DNA of 64,000 nt from Nocardia rhizosphaerihabitans (GTDB lineage Bacteria; Actinomycetota; Actinomycetes; Mycobacteriales; Mycobacteriaceae): positions 677,965-741,964 of the forward strand of contig NZ_BMNE01000003.1 in assembly GCF_014646295.1 (NCBI RefSeq). The letters run 5' to 3'. The first letter of the stretch is position 1; every line of letters starts with the position of its first letter. A program made the position numbers and the translations under genes. Positions 1 through 12,000 of the stretch are shown here, in pieces. The notes under the pieces are model-generated. The model was not told the origin of the DNA, did no database searches, and saw nothing but the letters and a program-made list of their open reading frames with translations.

Positions 1-3000
1 ACGGCGTGCAGGGTGGTCACGTCTTCCTGCCGCATCAGCTCGGCGAGGTAGGCCGGATCGCGATGGCCCTCGGGCGCGGCGATCACCAGGCGTCCACCGC
101 ACACCGCCGCAGACCAGAATTCCCACACCGACAGATCGAAGGTCGCGGCCGTCTTCAGCAGGACGGCGTCGGTCGCGGTGAGCCCGAATTCCTTGGTCTT
201 CCAGCGCAACTGGTTCACGATCGCGCGGTGGGACACCGCGACGCCCTTCGGGCGGCCGGTCGATCCCGAGGTGAAGATGACGTAGGCCGTGTTCGCGGGG
301 CGCAGCGGCGCGAGACGGTCGAGGTCGGTGAGCGGGGCGTCGCTGTGTTGTGACAGGTCGATCTGCTCGACGGACAGGACCGGGGTTCCGGCTGCCGTGA
401 ACCCGGTGTCGGCGTTGGTGAGTACGAGCACCGGTCCCGCGGTGTCGAGGATGTACTGCGAGCGTGCCGCCGGTTGCGTGGGGTCGATCGGTACGTAGGC
501 ACCGCCTGCGGTGCTGACCGCGTACATCGCGACGACCAGGTCGACCGATCGCCGCATGGCCAGCGCCACCCGGGTCTCCGGTCCCACACCCGCCGACACG
601 AGGTAGCGCGCCAGGCGGTTCACGCGGGCGGCGAGCTCGGCGAAGCTCCAGCGCGCACCGTCCGCGACGAGCGCGACCGCATCCGGCGTGGCAGCCACGG
701 TGGCAGCGAGCAGCGTGGCGAGTGCGGCGTCTGGATCTGTCTGTCGCGCAGTGCGATTCCAGGTGTCGAGGATCCGGGCCCGTTCGGCCGAGGCGAGCAG
801 GTCGATCGTGTGGAGGGGCGCACCGGGGGCGGCCAGGACGGCGTCGACGAACCGGGTGAACCGGTCGAGGAAGCCGCGGACGGTAGACGCGTCGAACAAG
901 TCGGTGGCGAAGGTGCAGTAGCCGCTGATGCCGGCCGGCGAGCCGTCGGTGTCGTAGCGGTCGGCCAGGATCAGGTGCAGATCGAACTGCGACAGCTCGC
1001 GGTCCAGTTCCACCGACGAAACGCTGATGCCGGGCAGGTCCATCCGCACCTCGGCCAGATTCTGGAACGACAACCCGACCTGGAACAGCGGGTGCCTGGC
1101 GGTGGAGCGGGCCGGATTGAGCACCTCCACCAGGCGTTCGAAGGGGACGTCGGCGTTGGCGAACGCCTGCAGATCGATCTCGCGCTGGCGGGTCAACAGC
1201 TCGGCGAAGCCGGCGTCGCCGTCGACCTGGGTGCGGAACACCAGCGTGTTGACGAACATGCCGATCAGATCGTCGAGTTCGGCCTCACCGCGTCCGGCGA
1301 CGGGCGTGCCGATGGCGATATCGGCGGTGCCCGCCAGTCCGGCCAGGACGACTGCCAGCGCGGTGTGCACGGCCATGAACAGGGTCGCCCCGTGCACTCG
1401 GGACAGCTCGACGAGCGCGGCGTGGGTGGCGGCGTCGAAGGTCAGCGGCACCCTGCCGCCTGCGTAGGACTGGATCGCCGGTCGCGGCCGGTCCCTGGGG
1501 AGGTCGAGCTGATCGGGCAGACCTGCCAGTGTCTGCTGCCAATAGGCGATCTGGCTCGCGGCCATCGAGGCTGGGTCGGCTTCGTCACCGAGTAGTGCCT
1601 GCTGCCACACGGCGTAGTCGGCGTACTGCAGGGCCAGCGGTTCCCAGGCGGGGGCCGTGCCCTGGACGCGGGCACTGTAGGCGGTCACCAGGTCGCGGGT
1701 GAGCGGGCCACCGGAGAAGCCGTCACCGGCGATGTGGTGGACGGTCATGGCCAGGACGAAGTCCTGGGGTGCGAGCTCGAACAGGGTGGCCCGCAACGGC
1801 ACCTCGCCGGTGACGTCGAAGACCGTCGAAACCAGGTGCGCGACCGCTGTTTCCACGTCGTGGGCCGTGCCTGCCTGCAATCGGGGCACGTCGGGGTGGT
1901 CCGGTGGCAGGACGACCTGCACCGGTGTGTGGTCGACGACCGGATACACCGTGCGCAGGATCTCGTGACGCGCGACGACATCGGTGAACGCCTGCCGCAG
2001 CGCAGCAGTGTCGACCGCACCGGTCAGCCGCAGCACGACCGGAATGTTGTAGGCGGCGGTGCGGGTGTCGAAGCGGTTCAGGAACCACATGCGCTGCTGC
2101 GCGGGCGAGAGCGGGAGCCGATCCGGTCGCGGCTGCGCCCGCAGGGCGGGGCGGCTGGCTGTGCGGGTCAGCCGGGCGATTTCCCTGGCGCACTCGGCGA
2201 CCGTGGGGGCCGCGAACAACACGCGCACCGGCACCCTGAGGTCGACGGCCGCGCCGAGCCGTGCGGTCAGCCGGGTCGCGAGCAGCGAATTGCCGCCGCG
2301 GTCGAAGAAGTTGTCGTCGGCGCCGACACGGTCGCTACCGAGCACCTCGGCGAAGACCTCGGCGACCGTCCGCTCCAGCTCGGACGACGGCTCCCGATAG
2401 GCGCGAGCCGCGAAGACCGGTGCGGGCAGGGCATTCCGGTCGAGCTTGCCCGCCGAGGACAGCGGGATCCGGTCCAGCACGACCACTGCCGCCGGCACCA
2501 TGTGAGCGGGCAGCATCGACGACGACCACCGTGTCACCGCGCCGGGATCGATGTCGCGGCCGGTCACATACGACACCAGCACGGTGTCACCGGCCGGGTT
2601 CTCGGCACCGACGGTGACTGCGAAGGTGACCTGCGGGTGCCGCGTGAGAACAGCGTCGATTTCGCCCGGCTCGATCCGGAAGCCGCGGATCTTGACCTGG
2701 AAATCGGTCCGCCCGAGGTACTCCAACTCGTAGGAGCCCGCCGCGGCGCCGCGCACCCACCGGACCTGGTCGCCGGTGCGGTACATGCGCTCGCCCCGTG
2801 CACCCCAGGGGTCTGCGACGAACCGGTCCGCGGTCGCGCCGCTGCGCCCGCGATACCCGCGTGCGAGGGCCGGACCAGATAGATACAGCTCGCCGGTGGC
2901 GCCGACGGGCACCGGATGCAACCGGCCGTCGAGCACAACGGCGCGCATCCCCGGTACCGGGCGGCCGATCGAAATACGTTGTCCGGCACGCAGCGTCGCG

Positions 3001-6000
3001 TAGGTCGCGCCGATGGTCGCCTCGGTCGGGCCGTAGCCGTTGAGGAAGTAGCGGCCGGGCTGCCAGGTGGCCAGCAGCTCGGCGGTGGTGGCTTCGCCGC
3101 CCGCGGACACGCACACCAGGTCCGGCAGGCCCGCCGGGTCGAGGGTGCCCAGCAGCGCGGGGGTGATGATCGTGTGGGTCACCCGTTCGGTGCGCAGCAG
3201 GTCGTCGAGTTCGGCGCCGCCGACGGTGTCGGGCGGCGCGATCACCAGGGTGGCGCCGCGGTGGAAGGCGGTGCCGATCTCCTCGATCGATTGGTCGAAG
3301 CTGGGCGAGCACACGTGCAGCATCCGGTGGTCGTGCCGCAGCCCCATCAGGTTCGCCGAGTGCGCGATGAGCGCGCCGAGTCCGGCGTGGGTGACCGAGA
3401 CACCCTTGGGCACACCGGTGGAGCCGGAGGTGTAGATCACATACGCCGCATGGTCGCGGCGCAGTGACCCCCGGCGGTCCCGGTTGCGTACCGGGGTCGA
3501 CGCGCGGGTATCGATGCGCGAACGCACGGCCGGGTCGTCGAGAACCAGCCACCGCACCGATCCAGCGAGGCTGTGCACGCGAGCGGCCACGGTGATGCCC
3601 ACCGTCGCGCCGGAGTCGTCGAGCATGTGCCGGACCCGGTCGGCGGGATAGTTCGGGTCGACCGGCAGGTACACGCCGCCGGCTTTCGCGACGGCCCAGA
3701 ACGCGAGGATCGACTCGTAGCTGCGCGGAATCGCCGACGCGACCACGGTTTCCGGGCCGACACCGTCGGCGATCAGGACCCGAGCCAAGCGGGAGGATGC
3801 CTCGTCGAGTTCGCCGTAGGTGACGGTTCGTCCGTTGTCGCGCACCGCGACGCGGTGCTGTCCGTAGCCGGTGCCGCGGACCAGGAGTTCGGGCAGGGTG
3901 CCGGTCGCGGGCGGTGTCGCGCCGTCGCCGATCCGGGTCAGGAACGCGGATTCTGTCCGGTTCGACAGCGGCAGATCACCGACCGGTGTCTCGGGCCGCC
4001 GGGACACCGCGCTCAGCAGGCGGACGAGACGCTGACCGAAGGTACCGGCCGCGTGATCGTCGAAGAGTGTTCGCGCGAAGGATATCTCGACGGACCTGCC
4101 TGCGTCGCCGTCGAGCACCGCCACGGCGAGGTCGGCGTCGTCGGCCGATGAGTGGCCGACGACGAAGGACACCTGTCCCAGCGACCCCGGCTCGGCACCG
4201 AGCAGGGCGGCCAAGTCGGAGAGTCGGATTCCGGCATGGGTAACGCCTTCGGACTCGGCGCGGTGAGCCAGTGCAAGCAGGTCCAGGAAGCGGGCGGCCG
4301 GGTCCACCTGAGTGCGGAGGACGATGTCGGTGTGCCGGTCGCCGGGCGTCGACCCGACGATCACGATGTCGCCGGTTCCGGTCAGCCGCGCGAGCAGCAC
4401 GGCCAGCGTTGTGCGCACCAATGTCGACCAGGTCACACCGGAGGATGCGGTGAGCAAGCGCAGGTCACGGTGCACCGAGGACGGGATCGGCAGCTGTGTC
4501 CGGCCGCGCCCGTCGGGCTGCTTGTCCTCGCTGTGCCGATCCATGGGGAGCGCCAGCCGGCCGGGCAGGTCGGCCAGGGTCCGTCGCCAGTAGCTCGATT
4601 GCGTGATCGGGTCTGTCGCGGCGGAGCGGAGCCGGTGCGCGATGGCCGCCGCGGTGGTGTCCGGTGTCGCGATCAGGTCGTCGATGACCGTGCGGAGGCG
4701 GTCGGTGACGGCCTGTGCGGTGGCATCGGAGACGAGATCGCGGCGGTACTTGATCTGCACCTGGGTGCGGGCGCCGAGGAACACCAGAACCGTGATCGGG
4801 TAGTGGGTGTGGTCGGCGCCGCGCAGGTCATCGATGCTCAGGTTGTCGAGCGCGCCGCCCGCCTGCCGGAGACCGTCGACGTCGACGGGGAAGGACTCGA
4901 AAGCGAGCATGGTGTCGAACAATTCACCCAGGCCGGCGACACGCTGGATCGCGCCGAGCCCGAGGTGGTGGTGATCCAGCAGCGACGCCTGTTCGGCCTG
5001 CACCGCGCGGATCAGCGCACCGACCGTGCCGGTGGCATCGATGCGGAGCCGCACCGGGACCGCGTCGACGAACAGGCCGATCATGTCACCGACACCGTCG
5101 AGATGCGGTGGACGGCCGGACACGGTGGCACCGAACACGACATCGTCGCTGCCGGTGCTCGCGGCGACGACCAAACCCCACGCCGTCTGGAACACGGTAT
5201 TCGGCGTCACCTCCGCGGCGGCGGCGAACGCGGTCAGCTCGCCGGTCCGGTCGGTGTCGAGCTCGAATTCGCACAGACCGAAACCGTCACCGGAGGCGGG
5301 CGGCCAGGTCAGTTCCGGGGCGAGCACGGTCGGGCGCACCCCCGTCAGGACCTCGGACCACGCGTGCTCCGCGGCCGCACGGTCTTGGCGGGTGAGCCAT
5401 TCGAGGTAGTCGCGGTACGGCCGCACCGGCGGCAATACCGTCGCGTCGCCGTCGGTCGCGTACAGGACGAGCAGTTCCTTCATCAGCAACGGCATGGACC
5501 ACCCGTCGAGCAGGATGTGATGGCCGGTCAGGACGAGATGGCTCCGCCCGGAACCGGTGGCGTACACCGTGAATCGCAGCAGGGGCGCGATCGCCGGATC
5601 GAAACCCGCGTGCTGATCGGCGGCCAGCAGGGCGGGCAGGTCCGTGTCGGCGACATCGCCGACGATCCGCAACGGCGCCTCGATCGAGTCGGCCACCAGC
5701 TGCACCGGTGTGCCGTCGGGCGCGGTGACGAACGCCGAGCGCAGATTGGCGTGCCGGGCCAGGACGGTCCCGGCCGCGCGGCGCAGCCGGTCGATGTCCA
5801 GCTCGCCGGTCAGGTCGGCGACGAGCTGGATGACATAGGCGTGTACCGACTCGTCGAGCAGTTCGCCGAGGGCCAGCAGGGAGTGCTGCAGCGGGGACAG
5901 CGGCAGCACGTCCGCCAGCCCGGGGTGGCTGCGGCGCCAGGTGTCGAGGTCGGTCTGCGACACCCGCACCAGCGGAACGTCGGAGGGGGTGAGCCCGCCC

Positions 6001-9000
6001 GCGTCCGGGTGCCGGGTGTGCTCGGCGAGTGCCGCGAGGCGGTGCGTCCACTCGTCGGCCAGTTCGCGTACCGCCGCCTCGTCGAGGATGCCGGTGGCGT
6101 AGCGGAAGCTCGCCTGTAGTTGCAGGCCGGACTCGGTGTTGACGGCGATGGCATTGATGTCGAGGGCGGCGTTCGCGGGCAGGGTCGGGTCGTAGTCGAC
6201 GTCGATGTCGCCGAGATCGGCGGTGGGCAGCCAGGCGGCGTCGCCTGATGGTTGGGTGGCTGTGGTGGCGCGGCCTAGATAGTTGAAGCCGATCTGGCCG
6301 ATATCGCCGGTCAGCCGGCTCCGGGTTCCGTGATCGTGGCGGAGGAGGCCGAAGCCGATGCCGTTGTCGGGCACCGCCAGCAGCTGTTCCTTGACCGTCC
6401 GCACCGTCGCGGCGAGCCCATCGTCATCGATGCCGGTGGTGGCGATGCCGGACAGGTCGAGGACGACGGGGTAGACGCTGGTGAACCAGCCGACCGTCCG
6501 CGTCAGATCGGCGCCGGGTACGGCGTCTTCCACGCGTCCGTGCCCTTCGAGCCGGATCCGGAGGGTGTCGGCGTCGACGCCGCGCCGGGAACGCCAGTCG
6601 CGCACAGCGAGGGCGAGAGCGGCGAGCAGGGCGTGGTCGGCGCCCGCCCGGTACTGGGCGGGCAGGGTCGTGAGCAGCGATTCGGTGACCTCGACCGGCA
6701 CCTGCACGGTGATCGACCGCATGGTCGACTCGGTGTCGAGCGAACCGTCCACCGCGCGTCGGCCGAGCAGCGGGTCCGGGGTGGACATGACCTGCTGCCA
6801 GTAGCCGAGTTCGGCGGTGCGGTCCGCCGCCGCCAGGCCGTGCGCCCAGCGGCGGAAGGAGGTGCCGACGGGTGGTAGCGAGATCTCTTGTCCCGCAGTG
6901 TATTGCGCCCAGGCGATGACCAGATCGGGGAGCAGGATCCGCCAGGACACGCCGTCGATGACGTAGTGGTGGGCGGCCACCGCGAGCACATCGCGTGCAC
7001 CGTGCCTGCGCACCCAAGTGAAGGCGATCATCCGCGCATCGGAGGGATCGAGTACCGACAGCGCGGAATTCATTGCGGCGCTACCGATCCGGGTCAGGTC
7101 GACACCGTCCGCCTCGAGTTCGGACACCAGTGAATTCGCGTCGACGGCATCGGCAGGCAGCACCTCGAGCTGCCACCGGTCGCCGTCGTGTCGCAGGCGG
7201 GATCGCAGCATGTCGTGGTGACGCAGTACCGCGGTGATCGTGGCGACCAGACCGGCTCGATCGATGTCGTCGGGCAGCGCCAAGACCATGGTCTGGGCGA
7301 ATCGATCACTGGAACCGTCCGTCAGGAACTCGGCCAGCACCGGTGTCAACGTGACCTCGCCGACGCCACCGCCCGGTAGTTCCGCCAGAATCGGCGCGGA
7401 AGGACCGTCGAGCGCGGCGATCTCGGCCAGCTTGGCCACGGTGCGGTGCTCGAATACTTCCCGCGTCGTGAAGACGATGCCCGCCGCCCTGGCGAGCGAT
7501 ACCAGCTGGATCGACAGAATGCTGTCGCCGCCGATCGCGAAGAACGAATCGTGCACGCCGACCGACGGCACCCCGAGGACGCGGGCGAACAGGTCGGCCA
7601 GGCGCGTCTCCAGTTCCCCCATCGGTTCACGGACTGCGGCGGTGACGGTGACGGGTTCCGGTAGTGCCTTGCGGTCGAGCTTGCCGTTGGAGGTCAGCGG
7701 CATTGCGTCGAGTACCACGATCGCCGAGGGCACCAGGTGAGCAGGCAGGCATCGGGTGGCGTACTCGGTGAGCGTGGCCGGATCGGCCGTACGGTCCTGT
7801 GCCGCAACCACATAGGACACCAGGGTCGTCGACCCGGATGCCGTCGTCCGACCCACCGTCACCGCGGAGTCGACGTCCGCGTGCCCGGCGAGCACGGCAT
7901 CGACTTCACCGGGCTCGATACGGAACCCGCGCACTTTGAGCTGGGCGTCCGCGCGACCCACATAGTCGAGGTCGCCATTGCGCAGGCGCACCAGGTCACC
8001 CGTGCGATACATCCGCGCACCGGGGGCACCCCACGGGTCGGCGACGAACCGGGACGCGGTCAGCCCGGGCTGGTTTCGGTAGCCGCGGGCCAGCGCGTTC
8101 CCGGCCAGGTGCAGCTCGCCGGTGACGCCCGGCGCGACCGGGTTCAACCGGGCGTCCAGCACCATCGCGGAGGTCGACTGCACCGGAGCGCCGATCGTGA
8201 TGCGGTGCCCCGCAACGAGTTCGGCGTAGGAGGAGATGATCGTGGTCTCGGTGGGGCCGTAGCCGTTGAGGTAGCGGCGGTTCGGCTGCCATTTCGCCAG
8301 CAACTCCGGCGTGGTCACGTCACCGCCGACCGAGACGAGCTCGAGCTGGTCGAGTCCGGCCGGGTCCAACGTGCCGAGCACAGCGGGGGTGATGATCGCG
8401 TGCGTGACGGACTCGACGGCCAGGATCTCGGCGAGCTCGACGCCACCGACGATCTCGGCGGGCACGACCACCAGCGTCGCCCCCGTGGCGAACGCACACA
8501 GCCACTCGAGCACCGACGGGTCGAAGCAAGGCGAGCAAATGTGCAGGAAACGGTGATCCGCAGTAAGCCGGTAGCGGCGGACCGCCTCGTCCACAAGATC
8601 GCCCAAGCCCGCGTGGGTCACCGTGACACCCTTGGGCAGACCCGTGGAGCCCGAGGTGTAGATGACATAGGCGGGGTGCTGCACCCGCAGCGGCGCGAGG
8701 CGATCCGCATCGGTGACGGGTGTGGCGGCGTGCGCAGCACAGGCCAGTTCGACAGCGGGATCGTCGAGCGTCAGCCAGTCCACCCCCTCGGGCAGACCGT
8801 CGCGGTGCGTAGTCGCGGTAATACCGAGTGCCGCTCCCGAATCGGTGACCAGATGCCCGAGCCGTTGCGCGGGATAGCCGGGGTCCATCGGCACGTGGAT
8901 GCCACCGGCCTTCGCGATCGCCAGCGCGGCGACAACCATGTTCGACGACCTCGATAGGGCAACGGCGACAGCGACTTCCGGCCCGACACCACGGGCGATC

Positions 9001-12000
9001 AGCTCGCGAGCCAGCCGCGACGTCTGCGCGTCCAGTTCGCCATAGGTGATCGAGCGGCCGCGGTGCCGGATCGCGATCCGATCCCGGCCCAGCCCGACAC
9101 CACGCGACACCAGGTCAGGGAACAACGCGACAGGTTCGGGGCAGGCGGGCCGCGCGGTCAGGGCCGCCAACTCACCGTCGCTCAGCATCGTGAGCTCACC
9201 GACCAGGGTGTGTGGCTGCGCCGTCACGGCCATCAGCAGACGCAGTAGCCGGTCGGCGAAAACCGATACCGTGTTCCGGTCGAACAATGCACCGGCGAAA
9301 GCGAACTCGGCGTCGAGACCGCCCTCCGGGTTCGTGGACCAGCTCAGCACGAGATCGGACTGTGCAGGCACCGACCGCGCCGCGGGCACCATCATGACCC
9401 GCATGTCCGGTGCGCTCAGGGCCGTCAGTTCCACCGACGACAGCCCCGGTCGCGCGAAAGCTTGCCGGGCGACCTCGGTGGCGTCGAGGAGCAATTCGTC
9501 GAAGCGCGCGCCGCCCGGCACCGGTAGTCGGAGCACCAGGGTCTGTGCATCCGGTGCCTGCGCGCATGGGGTGCCGATCGCGATGTCCTGGCTGCCGGAC
9601 AGCCGCGCGAGCAGGACCGCGAAGACCGCGTGGACGACGGAGAACACCGTGGTGTCGTGCGCCTCGGCGACCTCACCCAGCCGTCGGTGCAGAGCGGCGG
9701 ACATCGCGAAACCGACTCGCTCGTCGGCCGTCACCGGCAGGGCGGGACGCGGACGGTCTGCCGGAAGGTTCAGCTCGGCGGGCAGGTCGGCGAGCACGGC
9801 ACGCCAGTACGCGGTCCGCGCGAGCGGGTCATCGCCCTGCGCCAGGGTGTCGAGCAGTTCTGCGACGCCGCGGTCCGGCGTATCGACGATCGCATCGAGG
9901 ATCACGCGTAATCGCCGAGCCAATGCTTGCGCGACATCGGCGCCGATCGTGTCGAGCCGATACTGCAGGCCGACACGGATTCCGTCGCCCACCTCGACCC
10001 CGACCGCCACCGGATAGTGCGTGGCATTGGCGGCCTGGACGTCGACGATCTCCAACCCGTCGATCGCCCCGTGCGCACGCCGCATCCCCTCGGTGTCGAC
10101 CGGGTACGACTCGTACGCCATCAGCGTGTCGAACAGCTCACCCGCACCCGCGGCCCGCTGGATATCGGTCAGGCCGAGATGGTGACCGTCGAGCAGCGCG
10201 ACCTGCTCGGACTGCACCCGCGACAGCAGCGCGCGCAGCGACGCGTCCCCGTCGAATCGGACACGCACCGGGACGGTGTTCGCGAAAAGACCGACCATGC
10301 CGTCGATTCCGTCGAGCTGCGGCGGCCGCCCCGACACCACAGCGCCGAACAGCACATCATCGCGGCCGACCGCCCCGGCCAGCACGAGCCCCCATGCCGC
10401 CTGGAACAGCGTGTTGACCGTGACATCGCCTGCCGCCGCGCACGCCGCCAGAACCTCGGCCTCGGCCGAGGACAGCTCGAGGGTGGACATGCCGTAACCG
10501 GTTGCGTGCTCGACAGGCGGCGCGACCGCGGCCGTCAGCACAGTCGGCACGTGCCCGGACAAGGCCGCGCACCAACCCGCCAACGCGGCGGAGCGATCCT
10601 GGCCGCCCAGCCAGGCGAGATAGTCGCGGTAGGGCCGGACCCGCGGCAGCACCGCCGGAGCACCGTCGGTCGCGTAGCAGATCAGCAGCTCCTGCATCAG
10701 CAACGGCATCGACCAGCCGTCCACCAGCAGATGGTGCGCGGTCAACACCAGATGCATGCCGCCGTCAGCGCGGCGATACACCGTGAACCGCAGTAGCGGC
10801 GCCGTCGACAGGTCGAAACCGATCCGCGCCTCAGCTGCCAGGAACTGCTCGGCGTCGGCCTCGGTGGTGTCGACGATCCGCCATGGCACCGTCACGCCCT
10901 CGGCGACGAATCCGACCGGCGTCCCCGTCTCCGCGGAACCGAACGACGTGCGCAGGATCGCGTGCCGGTCGAGAACGGCCTGCGCCGCCCGCCGCAAGCG
11001 CTCGATATCCACCTCGCCCGCCAGCTCGACCGCCAACTGGACCAGATACGGATCCGCCGGGGAAACCTGCGCGAGGAACAACAATCCGAGCTGCAACGGC
11101 GCCAGCGGCAGCACATCACTCAACCCGGGACGTTCACGCTGCCAAAGATCCAGCTCCGCCTGGGTGACCCGCACCAACGGAACGTCGGCAGGGGACAGGC
11201 CACCGGCCGCCGGATCACGCAGATGATCGGCCAGCACCATAAGCGCCGCAGTCCAGCAGTCGGCCAGCTCCCGCACCGACGCCTCGTCGATGATCCCGGA
11301 CGCGTAGGAGAACGACGCCCGCAACTCCACACCCGCGTCGGTGCCGGTCGCCAGCGCGTTGATGTCCACCACAGCGGCAGCGGGCAGCGCGGGATCCTGC
11401 TCCGCCGCGGGCTCACCCCAGTCGGCGGTGGGCAGCCACCCGGCATCGGCGAACGTCTCCGCCACCTCGCCTGCCGACACACGACCCAGATAGTTGAAGC
11501 CGACCTGGCCGAGCGAACCACCCAGTGACGCCGAGGATTCGGTGTCCAGATGCCGCAGCATGCCGAAACCGACACCCTTGTGCGGCACCGCCAGCAGCTG
11601 TTCCTTGATCGCCTTCACCACCGCGGCGGTAGCCTCGCCACCGCGCCACGCGGCCTCCGCGTCGATCCCGTTCAGATCGAGAGCGACCGGATACATGCTG
11701 GTGAACCAGCCGACCGTCCGCGTCAGATCCGCGCCGTCGACCACCGACGTCTCACGACCATGCCCCTCCAGACGGACCCGCGTCGCCGGCGCATCGACAC
11801 CACGGCGGCCCCGCCACAGACGCACAGCCAGCGCCAGCGCGGCCAGCAACCCGTCCTCGGCGCCCGCGCGATACAGCGTCGGCAACTCCGTCAGCACCGC
11901 CTGCGTGACATCGGCGGGCACCGTGACACTGAAAGTCCGCACCGTGGGCGCGGTATCGACGGCAGCATCGAGCGGCCGATCACCGAGCAGCGGATCGGGG

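Noticed and set aside
4152..6119. Long plus-strand open frames (such as this 655-codon one) antisense to NRPS-1 and NRPS-2
   Set aside because: They are the complementary-strand shadows of NRPS codons and have no domain resemblance.
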